A DNA stretch of 64,000 nt, from assembly GCF_000235445.1 (NCBI RefSeq), contig NZ_JH378833.1:147346-211345 (forward strand), written 5' to 3'. A program made the translations under genes and the position numbers. The notes beneath the pieces were generated by a model, which was not told the origin of the DNA, made no database searches, and saw only the letters and a program-made list of their open reading frames with translations. The stretch's first letter is position 1; every line of letters begins with the position of its first letter. Positions 27,553-36,504 of this stretch are shown piece by piece. This DNA comes from Johnsonella ignava ATCC 51276 (GTDB lineage Bacteria; Bacillota; Clostridia; Lachnospirales; Lachnospiraceae).

Positions 27553-28353
27553 TTAAAGCACTGCATCAAGCAGTCTTTTTGTATATTGTGATTGGGGATT
27601 TGATACCACATCACAGGTATTGCCTGATTCAACTATCTTTCCCGAATCCATTATAATCAGCCTGTCGGTTATACTGCTTACAAGTGCAAGATCATGCGAT
27701 ATAAATATAAGGCTCATATTTTTTTCACGCCTAAGCTTTAAAAGCAGGTCTATTATAACCGCCTGTACCGACACATCAAGTGCAGAAGTTGATTCATCGC
27801 ATATAAGCACCCTCGGACTTACTGCCATAGCCCTTGCTATGGCTGCCCTCTGGCACTGTCCGCCGCTTATCTCATGCGGATACCTGTTTAGATATTCCTT
27901 ATCAAGACCTACCTCCATAATCAGCTTTTCAGCCTTCTGCCTTACGCTTCCCTGTGCATTTGCACACAGCCGGCATATTATCTCCTCTATTGATTTGCCT
28001 ATCTTTCTTCTCGGATTAAATGAGGCAGGAGCATTTTGAAAAACCATCTGTACATGCCTGTAAAGCCTGTGTTTCTGCTCTTTCTTAAGCCTTGTAATAT
28101 CCTCACCCATATAAAATATACTTCCTGAACTGGGCTTATTTAAACCGGTTATAACCTTTGCTATACTTGATTTTCCGCTGCCGCTTTCACCTATTATGCC
28201 AAGTACTTCAGACGACTTTAAATAAAAACTTACATCATCAAGTGCAGCAAATTTTTTCCCATATTCATTAAATATAAGCGAAACATTTTTAAGTTCAAGT
28301 ATTTTCTCATCAGCTGTTTTAATATAATCTGCTGAAACGGCGGTATTATTCAT
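27553..28353 (-). CDS. Peptide/nickel ABC transporter ATPase (DppF/NikE type)
   Basis: 266 residues; one ABC domain with Walker A GESGSGKSS, Q-loop VFQNAPASFNPRR, signature ISGGQCQRAAIARAM, Walker B VLICDESTSALD and H-loop FISHDLALV. It lacks the C-terminal oligopeptide HPY extension of the second importer, which suits nickel or metallophore subtypes. Last gene of the five-gene importer operon read from 32657. Confidence 0.88.
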   Translation of the reverse strand: MNNTAVSADYIKTADEKILELKNVSLIFNEYGKKFAALDDVSFYLKSSEVLGIIGESGSGKSSIAKVITGLNKPSSGSIFYMGEDITRLKKEQKHRLYRHVQMVFQNAPASFNPRRKIGKSIEEIICRLCANAQGSVRQKAEKLIMEVGLDKEYLNRYPHEISGGQCQRAAIARAMAVSPRVLICDESTSALDVSVQAVIIDLLLKLRREKNMSLIFISHDLALVSSITDRLIIMDSGKIVESGNTCDVVSNPQSQYTKRLLDAVL

Positions 28354-28420
28354 AGGATTTAATAAAACTTTAATTTTCCTCTCTTTTAATATCTGTTTAT
28401 AAAAGCTTATTTACATATTT

Positions 28421-29224
28421 TCAGCGGTCATTTGCCGCTTTATAACAGTTTTTATATACCGGAACCGCAGCAAGCAGTTTTTTTGTGTACTCATGTCTTG
28501 GAGAATTTATAACCCTTTCTTTAGTACCGTACTCAACTATTCTGCCCTCATACATCACTGCCACATTATCAGCCATCTTTTTTACAACCCCTATATTATG
28601 AGTAATTATAATAATCGCTGTATTAAATCTTTCCCTTAAAAGCATCAGTTCTTCAACGACCTGCTTCTGTATGGTAGCATCAAGTGCAGAGGTCGGTTCA
28701 TCAGCCAATATAAGCTTAGGACCGAGTATTACCGCAAGTGCTATGGCAGTTCTCTGTGCCATACCTCCTGAAAGTTCAAACGGATATGAAGTAAGTATTC
28801 TGTCTGTATCATTTAAACCCAGGCTTACAAGAACCTGTTCAGAGAGCTCTTTTGCAGATTTTTTATCCATTGCTTTATGTGCATTTATAGTTTCATAAAA
28901 CTGTACACCCAGTTTCCTTATAGGATTTAATGATGACTCGGCATTTTGAAATACCATTGACAGTCTGCTTCCGTGAATCTTTCTCTTTTCCTGCCATGAC
29001 ATATTTAAAAAGTCTCTGTCTTCAAATGTTATATTACCAGAGCTGATATTAACATTCATTCCCTGAATTTGTGCCAATGCTTTTATAAGTGTGGACTTGC
29101 CGCTGCCGCTTTCACCCACTATGCCGAGTATCTCATTCTCATCTAATGAAAAGCTTATATCCTTTATAATATCTGTACCGTCATAACCTGCGTATAAATG
29201 CTCTACTCTTAACAATTCGGGCAA
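28421..29224 (-). CDS. Peptide/nickel ABC transporter ATPase (DppD/NikD type)
   Basis: 267 residues; Walker A GESGSGKST, signature ELSGGMAQRTAIALAV, Walker B LILADEPTSALD, H-loop IITHNIGVV. Pairs with the DppF-type ATPase to energise the importer. Sits 15 bp behind the binding-protein gene and 67 bp before the partner ATPase. Also without the oligopeptide HPY extension. Confidence 0.88.
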   Translation of the reverse strand: MPELLRVEHLYAGYDGTDIIKDISFSLDENEILGIVGESGSGKSTLIKALAQIQGMNVNISSGNITFEDRDFLNMSWQEKRKIHGSRLSMVFQNAESSLNPIRKLGVQFYETINAHKAMDKKSAKELSEQVLVSLGLNDTDRILTSYPFELSGGMAQRTAIALAVILGPKLILADEPTSALDATIQKQVVEELMLLRERFNTAIIIITHNIGVVKKMADNVAVMYEGRIVEYGTKERVINSPRHEYTKKLLAAVPVYKNCYKAANDR

Positions 29225-29239
29225 ATTTTACCCCCTTTA

Positions 29240-30760
29240 TTATTTTTTGTAAGTATCTTTTGTTACCTGATAATAATCATTTGAGGTTGTAAGATAACCT
29301 TCCACATCCTTACTTACTGCCGTATACATTTTATTAAATCCCATATAGTCAAAGGCGGCATCGTCTGAGGCTGCCTGCTGTATCCTGTCAACGATTGCAC
29401 TTCTTTCTTCCTTGTTAAACTCCTTTGAAAGCTTTTCAAGATCTTCCTGAACCTCTTTATTATAATATTTACCGAAATTTGCAACTCCGTCAGTTTGCAT
29501 ACAATCCCTTAAAAACGGATATGCATCACCTGTCGGCATGGTAACTATTGAATAAAGTCCTATATCAAAATCTCCTGATTTATAAAAAGTTGATTTTTCA
29601 TATACTGTAACATCAGCATCTATACCTGCTTTTTTCAAATCCGACTGCATTTCAACAGCCATATTTTCCATTGCAAGTCTTTTATATATACAAAACTTTA
29701 TTTTAAGAGGTTTTCCATCCTTTTCAACTATTCCGTCATTATCGGTATCCGTATATCCTGCATCTTTAAGCAGCTCTTTCGCTTTTGAAAGATCATATTT
29801 TCTTAATTTAAGGTTCTTTCCGCCATAGCTGCTGTTTTCAAGAAATGCCCCGTTTGCAGGAAGTACACAGCCGTTAAGCTGTACATTGTCTATAGTTTCC
29901 TTATCAAGAGCATACATCACCGCTTCCCTGACAGCTTTATCTTTCATCGTTTCAAGATTAAAATACAGCTGATAGGTCCTTGACTGTGTTGTCATATTTA
30001 AATTTATATCGGTATTGTTTTTTAAGGTTTGTGCAGACTCGGGGCTGAGATCCTGTGCAACATCAAGCTCACCTGAATTTATTGAAAGAGCAAGTGTATC
30101 AAAATCGGCTACATTTATATATTCTATGCTGTCCGCCTTTACCTCACCGTCCCAGTATTTATCATTTTTTTTCATAACAGCCTTTGTATTTTCATTAAAT
30201 TCACTTATCACAAACGGTCCCGTACCGATCGGAGATTTTTCAAAATCCTTACCTGCAGCTGTATCTATCACTGCCGAATAAGGATCACAAAGATCATTTA
30301 TAAGTGCTACATACGGCTCCTTAGTTTTTATAGTTATGGTTTTTCCGTCTGAGCCGGCAGTATATTCACAGTCCTTAAGTGAAGCCGCTCGTGAATTCAT
30401 ATCTCCTGCCCTTTTTAATGAATCTATAACCTTCTGTGCAGTCATCTTTTCCCCGTTTGAAAATACTACATTGTCTTTAATTTTTATTTCCCATGTGTTC
30501 TCATCTATGTTTTTATATGATGAGGCAAGCCATGGAACCGGATTAAGGCTGTCATCAAGCCTAAATAATGTTTCGGCTATGCCGTATCTTACAGTATACC
30601 ATCCGTTCCAATCAACCGCAGGATCAAGTCCTGAAACTACCGCAGAGGTGGAGCCTACCTTTATAGTCTTAGTCTTATCCTCTGCATTATTTTTAGTCTG
30701 AGAAGCTGCATTTTGACTGCTGCTTCCTGTACATGATGAGAGCAGTAAAACTGCCGCCAT
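29240..30760 (-). CDS. Family 5 solute-binding lipoprotein (NikA/DppA-like), N-terminus frameshifted
   Basis: Extracytoplasmic binding protein of the importer; 506 residues in the open frame from ATG 30760. The domain is full-length (IKVGSTSAVVSGLDPAVDWNGWYTVRYGIAETL ... SPIGTGPFVISEF ... REAVMYALDKE ... YDLSKAKELLKDAGYTD), with lipobox LLSSC only ten residues from that start. A normal lipoprotein signal is encoded just upstream but one base out of frame: the ATG at 30831, with GAAAGGG before it, would read into KKSVFYAAAC-MAAVLLLSSC if one extra A were present near 30786-30797. See findings. Closest to the nickel/metallophore-type group by feel, not proven. Confidence 0.82.
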   Translation of the reverse strand: MAAVLLLSSCTGSSSQNAASQTKNNAEDKTKTIKVGSTSAVVSGLDPAVDWNGWYTVRYGIAETLFRLDDSLNPVPWLASSYKNIDENTWEIKIKDNVVFSNGEKMTAQKVIDSLKRAGDMNSRAASLKDCEYTAGSDGKTITIKTKEPYVALINDLCDPYSAVIDTAAGKDFEKSPIGTGPFVISEFNENTKAVMKKNDKYWDGEVKADSIEYINVADFDTLALSINSGELDVAQDLSPESAQTLKNNTDINLNMTTQSRTYQLYFNLETMKDKAVREAVMYALDKETIDNVQLNGCVLPANGAFLENSSYGGKNLKLRKYDLSKAKELLKDAGYTDTDNDGIVEKDGKPLKIKFCIYKRLAMENMAVEMQSDLKKAGIDADVTVYEKSTFYKSGDFDIGLYSIVTMPTGDAYPFLRDCMQTDGVANFGKYYNKEVQEDLEKLSKEFNKEERSAIVDRIQQAASDDAAFDYMGFNKMYTAVSKDVEGYLTTSNDYYQVTKDTYKK

Positions 30761-30875
30761 ACATGCGGCTGCGTAAAAGACCGACTTTTTAAAATTTTTT
30801 TAACGGTATAATTAAATCCTTTATTAATCATAACTATAACCCTTTCATACTTTTATTTTAATAATTTTAATATTT

Positions 30876-31703
30876 TTATGCAGCTAAAATATCTCTCAGT
30901 TTTTCACCGAAGAGATTAAATATTATCATGACAAAAACCATAACACCTGCAGGGGCAAGTGCCATCCACGGTGCCGTCTGAAGATATTTCTTTCCTTCGC
31001 TTATCATTGAACCCCACTCCGCATGCGGTATTTTCACTCCGAATCCTAAAAATGAAAGTCCTGCTATACCCATCATTGCAACACTTACATTCATTGCAGC
31101 AGTAACTATAAGAGTGCTTATAATATTTGGCAGTATATGAACAAACATTATATTTATATCAGAACAGCCCGATAACTTTGCCGCATGTACAAAAGCTTCC
31201 TCCTTTTGTACCATAGTCTGGCTTCTGGCAAGCCTTGCATACTGTGTCCATGAGGTTACAAATATTGCAATAAGTGCATTAAAAAGTCCTCCTCCTAAAA
31301 GTCCCGCTATCGCCACTGCAAGTATCATACCCGGAAATGCAAGAAATATATCATTGATTCGCATTAAAATTATGTCAATGAGCCCCCCGAAGTAACCGCA
31401 TATCACTCCTAATGCAGTGCCAAAAGTACATGAAAGCAAAACCAGTATTATAGATGAAAGTATTGAAGTCCTGCTGCCTGCAAGAACCCTTGACAGCACG
31501 TCTCTTCCATGATCATCAGTTCCAAAAATATGTTTTATACCGGGAGGTTCAAGAAGCCCTCCTGTTTTAAGAGCATGAGGATCGTATGGAGTAAAACTGC
31601 CGCATATAAAACTTAAAACTATTATTAATATTACTGCCGCAAACAACAGCCAAAAATCCTTTGCGAACTTCCTGTTAAAATTATTGTACAAAAATACCTC
31701 CAC
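30876..31703 (-). CDS. Peptide/nickel ABC transporter permease (DppC/NikC type)
   Basis: 275 residues, N-terminal helix ~14-36 then HIFGTDDHGRDVLSRVLAGSRTS, the signature entry of DppC permeases, and five further helices. The EAA-type cytoplasmic loop (HAAKLSGCSDINIMFVHILPNI) contacts the ATPases. Follows the DppB-type gene by 24 bp. Confidence 0.9.
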   Translation of the reverse strand: MEVFLYNNFNRKFAKDFWLLFAAVILIIVLSFICGSFTPYDPHALKTGGLLEPPGIKHIFGTDDHGRDVLSRVLAGSRTSILSSIILVLLSCTFGTALGVICGYFGGLIDIILMRINDIFLAFPGMILAVAIAGLLGGGLFNALIAIFVTSWTQYARLARSQTMVQKEEAFVHAAKLSGCSDINIMFVHILPNIISTLIVTAAMNVSVAMMGIAGLSFLGFGVKIPHAEWGSMISEGKKYLQTAPWMALAPAGVMVFVMIIFNLFGEKLRDILAA

Positions 31704-31727
31704 AGTTTAAATATATGTTTTCTATAC

Positions 31728-32657
31728 TTAAATATTCCTTATTTTAGGATTGAACCATGTATAGGATATATCGGTTATAAGATTTACAAGCATAAATACC
31801 AATGTAATCCACAGCACAAGCCCCTGTATAAGCGGATAATCCCTTGCACCTATGGCACTTAGCATCTTCGTTCCTATCCCCGGTCTGTTAAATATACTTT
31901 CAACAACTACAGTCCCTCCTAAAAGTGAACCTATTGAAATACCGGTAATTGTTATAAGCATAACCATTATATTTTTAAGCACATTCTTAAACAATATATC
32001 AAACTCACTTATCCCCCTTGATCTAAGTCCTGATATATACGGCTTTGAAAGCTCATCAACAGCTGCAGCCCTTATCTGCCTTATATATTTTGACGACATA
32101 GTAATTGCAAGCGTGCATGCCGGAAGAATCATTCCCTTTATGCCTCCTGAATTAAGTATAGGAATTAATTTAAGTCTGTAAGAAAATATATAGAGTAATG
32201 CTATACCAACTATAAAATTCGGAAGTGCTATACCTGTAAAGCTTATACAGCCTATCACGGCATCAACGTTTTTCCCTCTGTGCAGGGCAGTATATATGCC
32301 AAGCGGTATCGAAATACATATAGTTATAATCATGGCAGATGCCGCCATAACAAGTGTTGAAGGCAATGCCCCCAATATGATATCCATTACCTTCATATCA
32401 TTCGCATATGATCTTCCCATATCACCTCTTAATACTGACGAAAGCCAGTTAAAATACTGCATAAAAAAAGGTCTGTCAAGACCCATTTTAACCCGCATAT
32501 CTGCAAGAGCCGATGCACTCGGATTTACTCCCGCAGCGGTAAGTCTCACTTCTGCCGGATCCCCTGGCGCCAAATATATAAGACAAAATGAAATAAAGCT
32601 TATGCCTATAAGCACAGGTATAAAATATAGGAGTCTCCGACATATCTTTCTATACAT
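31728..32657 (-). CDS. Peptide/nickel ABC transporter permease (DppB/NikB type)
   Basis: 309 residues, six predicted helices; N-terminal PVLIGISFISFCLIYLAPGDPAE and the loop GLRSRGISEFDILFKNVLKN are typical of DppB. First gene of the operon B-C-A-D-F; binding protein in third place is less common than first. Expressed from the promoter at 32768-32796. Confidence 0.9.
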   Translation of the reverse strand: MYRKICRRLLYFIPVLIGISFISFCLIYLAPGDPAEVRLTAAGVNPSASALADMRVKMGLDRPFFMQYFNWLSSVLRGDMGRSYANDMKVMDIILGALPSTLVMAASAMIITICISIPLGIYTALHRGKNVDAVIGCISFTGIALPNFIVGIALLYIFSYRLKLIPILNSGGIKGMILPACTLAITMSSKYIRQIRAAAVDELSKPYISGLRSRGISEFDILFKNVLKNIMVMLITITGISIGSLLGGTVVVESIFNRPGIGTKMLSAIGARDYPLIQGLVLWITLVFMLVNLITDISYTWFNPKIRNI

Positions 32658-32767
32658 TATTTAGATATCCCTTTCCACGTATAAAGATATAAGTACGAAC
32701 CACCCATCGTCTAAAACCGGCGGTATTACAATCGCATTATTTTTACTAAAATTTGCAAATCACTTGT

Positions 32768-32796
32768 ATTTTATAGTAACAAATATTACTTGTCAA
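32768..32796 (-). promoter_or_regulatory. Promoter with palindromic operator in its spacer
   Basis: On the minus strand TTGACA (32791-32796), 17-bp spacer, TAAAAT (32768-32773). The spacer is almost filled by AGTAATATTTGTTACT (32775-32790), an inverted repeat AGTAA/TTACT. A repressor bound there would block polymerase. Leader of about 105 nt to the DppB-type start. Which regulator binds is unknown; a metal sensor would suit a nickel-type importer (inference). Confidence 0.65.
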
Positions 32797-32856
32797 GGTT
32801 TTTATTTCCATACTGGTATCTCTTTCCGTTGATACCCATATCCTGCAACCAATACT

Positions 32857-33570
32857 TTATAATCTGTCCATGCTTGCAAGTGAGCACTCCCTCTCATATT
32901 GCAGTGCAAGATTATCATAATTAAAAAACTTTACATATTTTACAATTCTGCTATACATAGATCGTTCCATGAGCGAATCAAATTGTCTGCGTCTGCTTTC
33001 ATCGGCAATAATATAAAAATCGGCACGAAAATCCTGTAGTTCATAGAATTTATCCAACGAATTAGAAATATTCGTAGAATGCTCAACCTCATAGAATCTA
33101 CATGGCATTTTTCTCTCATTAAACCAGATTACATCCACTGTTTTGGCTCTGCTTGCAATACTTTCATAAGTAAATAGCGGCAACTCCGTTTCTGTTGTTA
33201 TCTCGGATAATCGCTTTTCAAGGAACAACCTATTCTTATCCTGGTTCGGAACATATGTCCTGAAGTTGTGCATATTTCCAAGCTCAACTATCATTCCCTG
33301 ATAATACGAATGTGTGAAAGCTTCCACGCTATCCCTATTATTCTCTTGAATATCAAACTTTCTCAGCACTTCCTCCTTAAAATCCGTAAGCGCCCAAAGT
33401 CCCGGTTTGATTCTAAAAAATTCATCATTTACCTGAACAATCTGTCTTATGCTCGCCTGAGGTGTCTTTGTTTTCCATGTACTGAAATCCATCAGACGGT
33501 TCAATTGTTGAAATGTCGCATATCCACCATTGTTTCTCATGGTTTCTATTACCTGCTGTTTCTGAGTCAT
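32857..33570 (-). CDS. HARE-HTH protein with restriction-nuclease-like domain
   Basis: 237 residues, cytoplasmic. The N-terminal ~65 residues match the HARE-HTH winged helix of restriction enzymes and chromatin proteins (WKTKTPQASIRQIVQ, FFRIKPGLWAL). The C-terminal part contains VDVIWFN and RFYEVEHSTNISNSL, spaced like a PD-(D/E)XK nuclease core with E-x-E in place of E-x-K, as in BamHI. No methyltransferase is adjacent. The second ATG at 33570 has the AGGAG site at proper spacing. It could be an orphan restriction-like or DNA-sensing defence protein; function unproven. Codon choice is less ATA-rich than neighbours. Confidence 0.65.
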   Translation of the reverse strand: MTQKQQVIETMRNNGGYATFQQLNRLMDFSTWKTKTPQASIRQIVQVNDEFFRIKPGLWALTDFKEEVLRKFDIQENNRDSVEAFTHSYYQGMIVELGNMHNFRTYVPNQDKNRLFLEKRLSEITTETELPLFTYESIASRAKTVDVIWFNERKMPCRFYEVEHSTNISNSLDKFYELQDFRADFYIIADESRRRQFDSLMERSMYSRIVKYVKFFNYDNLALQYERECSLASMDRL

Positions 33571-33707
33571 AGGCATGCTCCTAGTTCGAATGAATAATGT
33601 CTGTGTTTACTACAATGCCTTCTAAACGGCAATTTTTAATTTATCTCTTTGAATTATTGTATACTATTCTATCTTTAATTTTATTTATATTTTAAAACTA
33701 CTTATTT

Positions 33708-34124
33708 TTAATCAATATCTGTAATAACTGCTGCTCCTTTTTCTTGTTTGAACAATGAACAAAGCTCACTGATAAAGATATCTAAATCATATAGATATGA
33801 ACTTTTTAAAACAGTCCTATTTCCATCTTCACCATTTAACACATATCCAAAGTATTTACCCTTTGTAAAAAGTGAATTGATTAATATAGATTCAATCTCA
33901 ATTAATTCATAAAAAAATATAACTCTTTCTTTATTATATCTTTTTAAGACAATATTATATCTTTTTAAGACAATTGCATTTTCAAACAAATCAATTTGTA
34001 GCCATAGATCAAACTCCCAAGGCAGAATAAATTTATTATTTTTTATTTCTTTTATCTGTTTTATCTGTTTTTTTATTAGGATTTGACGGAAACCACCCTT
34101 TCTCAACCCTCTTTTCCTGCTCAA
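33708..34124 (-). CDS. Unknown ORF with a 21-bp tandem duplication
   Basis: Up to 138 codons; no family recognised. The only listed start is a TTG at 34124 inside the DUF4491 gene, without a ribosome site, so the real start (if any) is probably after 34036 at a non-ATG codon. The body (LWLQIDLFENAIVLKRYN...IFFYELIEIESILI) has the beta-strand look of a bacterial PH-like domain. A 21-bp unit is repeated exactly at 33933-33953 and 33954-33974, inserting seven residues. It may be a decaying gene. Confidence 0.4.
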   Translation of the reverse strand: MSRKRGLRKGGFRQILIKKQIKQIKEIKNNKFILPWEFDLWLQIDLFENAIVLKRYNIVLKRYNKERVIFFYELIEIESILINSLFTKGKYFGYVLNGEDGNRTVLKSSYLYDLDIFISELCSLFKQEKGAAVITDID

Positions 34125-34344
34125 AAAGTTCCAGTACGCTCCAGAAGCTTGAGAATCCGGCTATGCCAAGAAGTGAAGAAACTATTTTATTTTCAGTAAA
34201 AAATGCCATGATCAGGAAGATAATTCCGGCAATTATAAAAAACGGGAAGATTTTCTTTGAAAAATAATATTCTGCCTTTATAACTATTGGATGGAAAAGA
34301 CCTATTAATATAAATGCCCCTATCCCGACTATTATTCCATGCAA
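34036..34344 (-). CDS. DUF4491 family membrane protein
   Basis: 102 residues with three predicted membrane helices (~3-20, ~33-50, ~55-70) and the family tail LFEQEKRVEKGWFPSNP. The start is TTG at 34344 (GGAGG eight bases upstream); the nearby ATG is out of frame. Function of the family unknown. The Lys/Asp/Thr-rich tail comes from short repeats. Confidence 0.82.
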   Translation of the reverse strand: MHGIIVGIGAFILIGLFHPIVIKAEYYFSKKIFPFFIIAGIIFLIMAFFTENKIVSSLLGIAGFSSFWSVLELFEQEKRVEKGWFPSNPNKKTDKTDKRNKK

Positions 34345-34482
34345 CTTTAGTACCTCCGAAATACTTTTAATAACTTAAGTTTTAATACAGCAGCACAGTG
34401 CTATATTTACTACATTTTAACATTATTTACAATATCTTTAAACAGAAAAATATTCCGGTTATGTACTATTTAAAGCACATTA

Positions 34483-34517
34483 AGGTGCTGCAATGAGTAT
34501 AACCCGAAACAGCACCT
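34483..34517 (-). terminator. Hairpin after oppF
   Basis: Eight-base stem (34483-34490 with 34510-34517) directly after the oppF stop; the T-run on the minus strand is weak, so the call is tentative. Confidence 0.45.
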
Positions 34518-34526
34518 CCATATAAT

Positions 34527-35504
34527 TTAATTTATCTCCTTGGCATTATGACATGCGACAAAATGCCCCGCTTCCAACTCTCTCAAAATCGGAACCTCAC
34601 ATAAACACAATTCAGTTTTATACTCACATCTGGGTGCAAAATTACACCCTCTCATCACATCAGTTAAAGCTGCTTCCTGCACAGACTTAAACTTTCTTTT
34701 TTTAACTGCATTTTTAGGATCCGGCAGAGGTATTGAGGAGAGCAGCAGCTTAGTATACGGATGCAGCGGATTTTTAAACAACTCCCTGCTTTTTGCCTTC
34801 TCAACTATACGTCCCAGATACATTACACCTATCCTTGTACTTATATATCTGACCATAGAAAGATCATGTGCCGTAAAAAGATATGTAAGACCCAGCTCTT
34901 CCTGAAGATCCTGCAATAAATTCACAACCTGTGCCTGTATTGAGACATCAAGTGCGGCTATAGGCTCATCACACATGATAAACTCCGGATTTACGGCAAG
35001 TGCTCTTGCAATACCTATCCTTTGACGCTGTCCTCCTGAAAATTCATAGGGAAATTTATGTACATCATCACTACCAAGTCCGACTTTTTCAAGTATATCC
35101 TTTATTTTATTGCTCCACTGCCCGCTGTCCATACCTATTCGACGCAGCGGCTCCTCAAGTATCTCCCCTACATTCCAAAACGGATCAAGTGCCATATAAG
35201 GATCCTGAAATATAATCTGGAACCGGTTCTCAAGCATCTTAAGCTGTGAAGCCTTTATATGCGTTATGTCCTCACCTTTATAAAATATACTGCCTCCGGT
35301 AGGCTCATACATTCTTATAAGAGTTCTGCCGAGGGTAGATTTTCCGCAGCCCGACTCACCTACAAGTCCGAAAGTTTCACCTTTATATATTTCAAGACTT
35401 ATATCATCAACAGCCTTTATAAAGTTATTTTTTAATCCGAAAAATCCACGGGGCTGAAAATATTTTTTTAATCCCTGTGCTAAAATCAGAATCTCATTTT
35501 CCAT
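34527..35504 (-). CDS. oppF: Oligopeptide ABC transporter ATPase OppF
   Basis: About 325 residues; Walker A GESGCGKST, Q-loop IFQDPYMALDPFWN, signature FSGGQRQRIGIARAL, Walker B FIMCDEPIAALD, and the C-terminal oligopeptide extension (RGCNFAPRCEYKTELC). The ATG at 35504, six bases after AGGAG, is preferred to the TTG at 35519. It overlaps the end of oppD, so expression is coupled. Last gene of oppABCDF. Confidence 0.93.
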   Translation of the reverse strand: MENEILILAQGLKKYFQPRGFFGLKNNFIKAVDDISLEIYKGETFGLVGESGCGKSTLGRTLIRMYEPTGGSIFYKGEDITHIKASQLKMLENRFQIIFQDPYMALDPFWNVGEILEEPLRRIGMDSGQWSNKIKDILEKVGLGSDDVHKFPYEFSGGQRQRIGIARALAVNPEFIMCDEPIAALDVSIQAQVVNLLQDLQEELGLTYLFTAHDLSMVRYISTRIGVMYLGRIVEKAKSRELFKNPLHPYTKLLLSSIPLPDPKNAVKKRKFKSVQEAALTDVMRGCNFAPRCEYKTELCLCEVPILRELEAGHFVACHNAKEIN

Positions 35505-36504
35505 ACTTTTCTCCTGCAAAGGCTGCTTTTAAATCCTCCCCTTTTAAAAAACACATTGACGTATGAGTACTGCTGTATTTTTTTATATCAGGTATTTGCT
35601 TAAAGCAAATATCCATCGTATAGCTGCATCTGTCAGCAAACGGACAACCTGCCGGAGGATTTGTAAGTGAAGGCGGAAAGCCCTCTATTGATTTAAGTCT
35701 GCTGCCGTCAGCCATCTCAATTGACGGTATTGCCTTTAAAAGTGCCATAGTATACGGATGCATCGGAGTATAAAATATCTCATCTACAGTCCCCTCCTCC
35801 ATTACAAGTCCGCCATACATTACTACAACCCTCATGCATGTCTGTGCAACAACACCCAGATCATGTGTTATAAGTATAACTGAAGTCCCGTATTCGCCGA
35901 CTATATCGCCGATTAAATCAAGTATCTGTGCCTGTATTGTAACATCAAGTGCAGTAGTAGGCTCATCCGCTATAAGCAGTTTAGGACTGCACGCCAGAGC
36001 CATACCAATCAAAACTCTCTGTCTCATACCTCCTGAAAGCTCATGAGGATACTGTTTTATACATCTTTGAGGATAGGGGATACCGACCTTTTCAAGCATC
36101 TTTAAAGCCTTCGCCTGTGCCTGCTTTCTTCCTGTACCCTGATTTCTTACTATAACCTCTTCAAGCTGTCTTCCTATAGTAATTACAGGATCAAGTGAGG
36201 TCATGGGATCCTGAAATATCATTGCAATATCCCTGCCCCTTATCTTCCTATACTCTCTTTCACTGAGATTTAAAAGATTTTTGCCACCACTCATAATCAG
36301 GTCGGCATCTATATATGCGTTTTCAGGCAGCAGTTTTGTAAACGCCTTTACTGCCACCGATTTTCCGCTTCCTGACTCACCTACAATCCCGACTATCTCT
36401 CCCCTGCCTACTTCAATGTTTATACCCCGGACTGCCTGCACCAGCTTTCCCCTACTTTTAAAAAAGACCTTAAGACTCTTAACCTCAAGAATTTTATCAG
36501 ACAT
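35494..36504 (-). CDS. oppD: Oligopeptide ABC transporter ATPase OppD
   Basis: 336 residues; Walker A GESGSGKSV, signature ELSGGMRQRVLIGMAL, Walker B LLIADEPTTALD, and the C-terminal HPY-type cysteine region (CPFADRCSYTMDIC). Overlaps oppC by 8 bp and oppF by about 11 bp. Confidence 0.93.
   Translation of the reverse strand: MSDKILEVKSLKVFFKSRGKLVQAVRGINIEVGRGEIVGIVGESGSGKSVAVKAFTKLLPENAYIDADLIMSGGKNLLNLSEREYRKIRGRDIAMIFQDPMTSLDPVITIGRQLEEVIVRNQGTGRKQAQAKALKMLEKVGIPYPQRCIKQYPHELSGGMRQRVLIGMALACSPKLLIADEPTTALDVTIQAQILDLIGDIVGEYGTSVILITHDLGVVAQTCMRVVVMYGGLVMEEGTVDEIFYTPMHPYTMALLKAIPSIEMADGSRLKSIEGFPPSLTNPPAGCPFADRCSYTMDICFKQIPDIKKYSSTHTSMCFLKGEDLKAAFAGEKYGK

Noticed and set aside
30786..30801. 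Programmed -1 frameshift at the A7 run of the binding-protein gene
   Set aside because: Codon phase at A7 does not fit a standard X-XXY-YYZ slippery heptamer and no downstream stimulator is seen; a simple indel is a better explanation.
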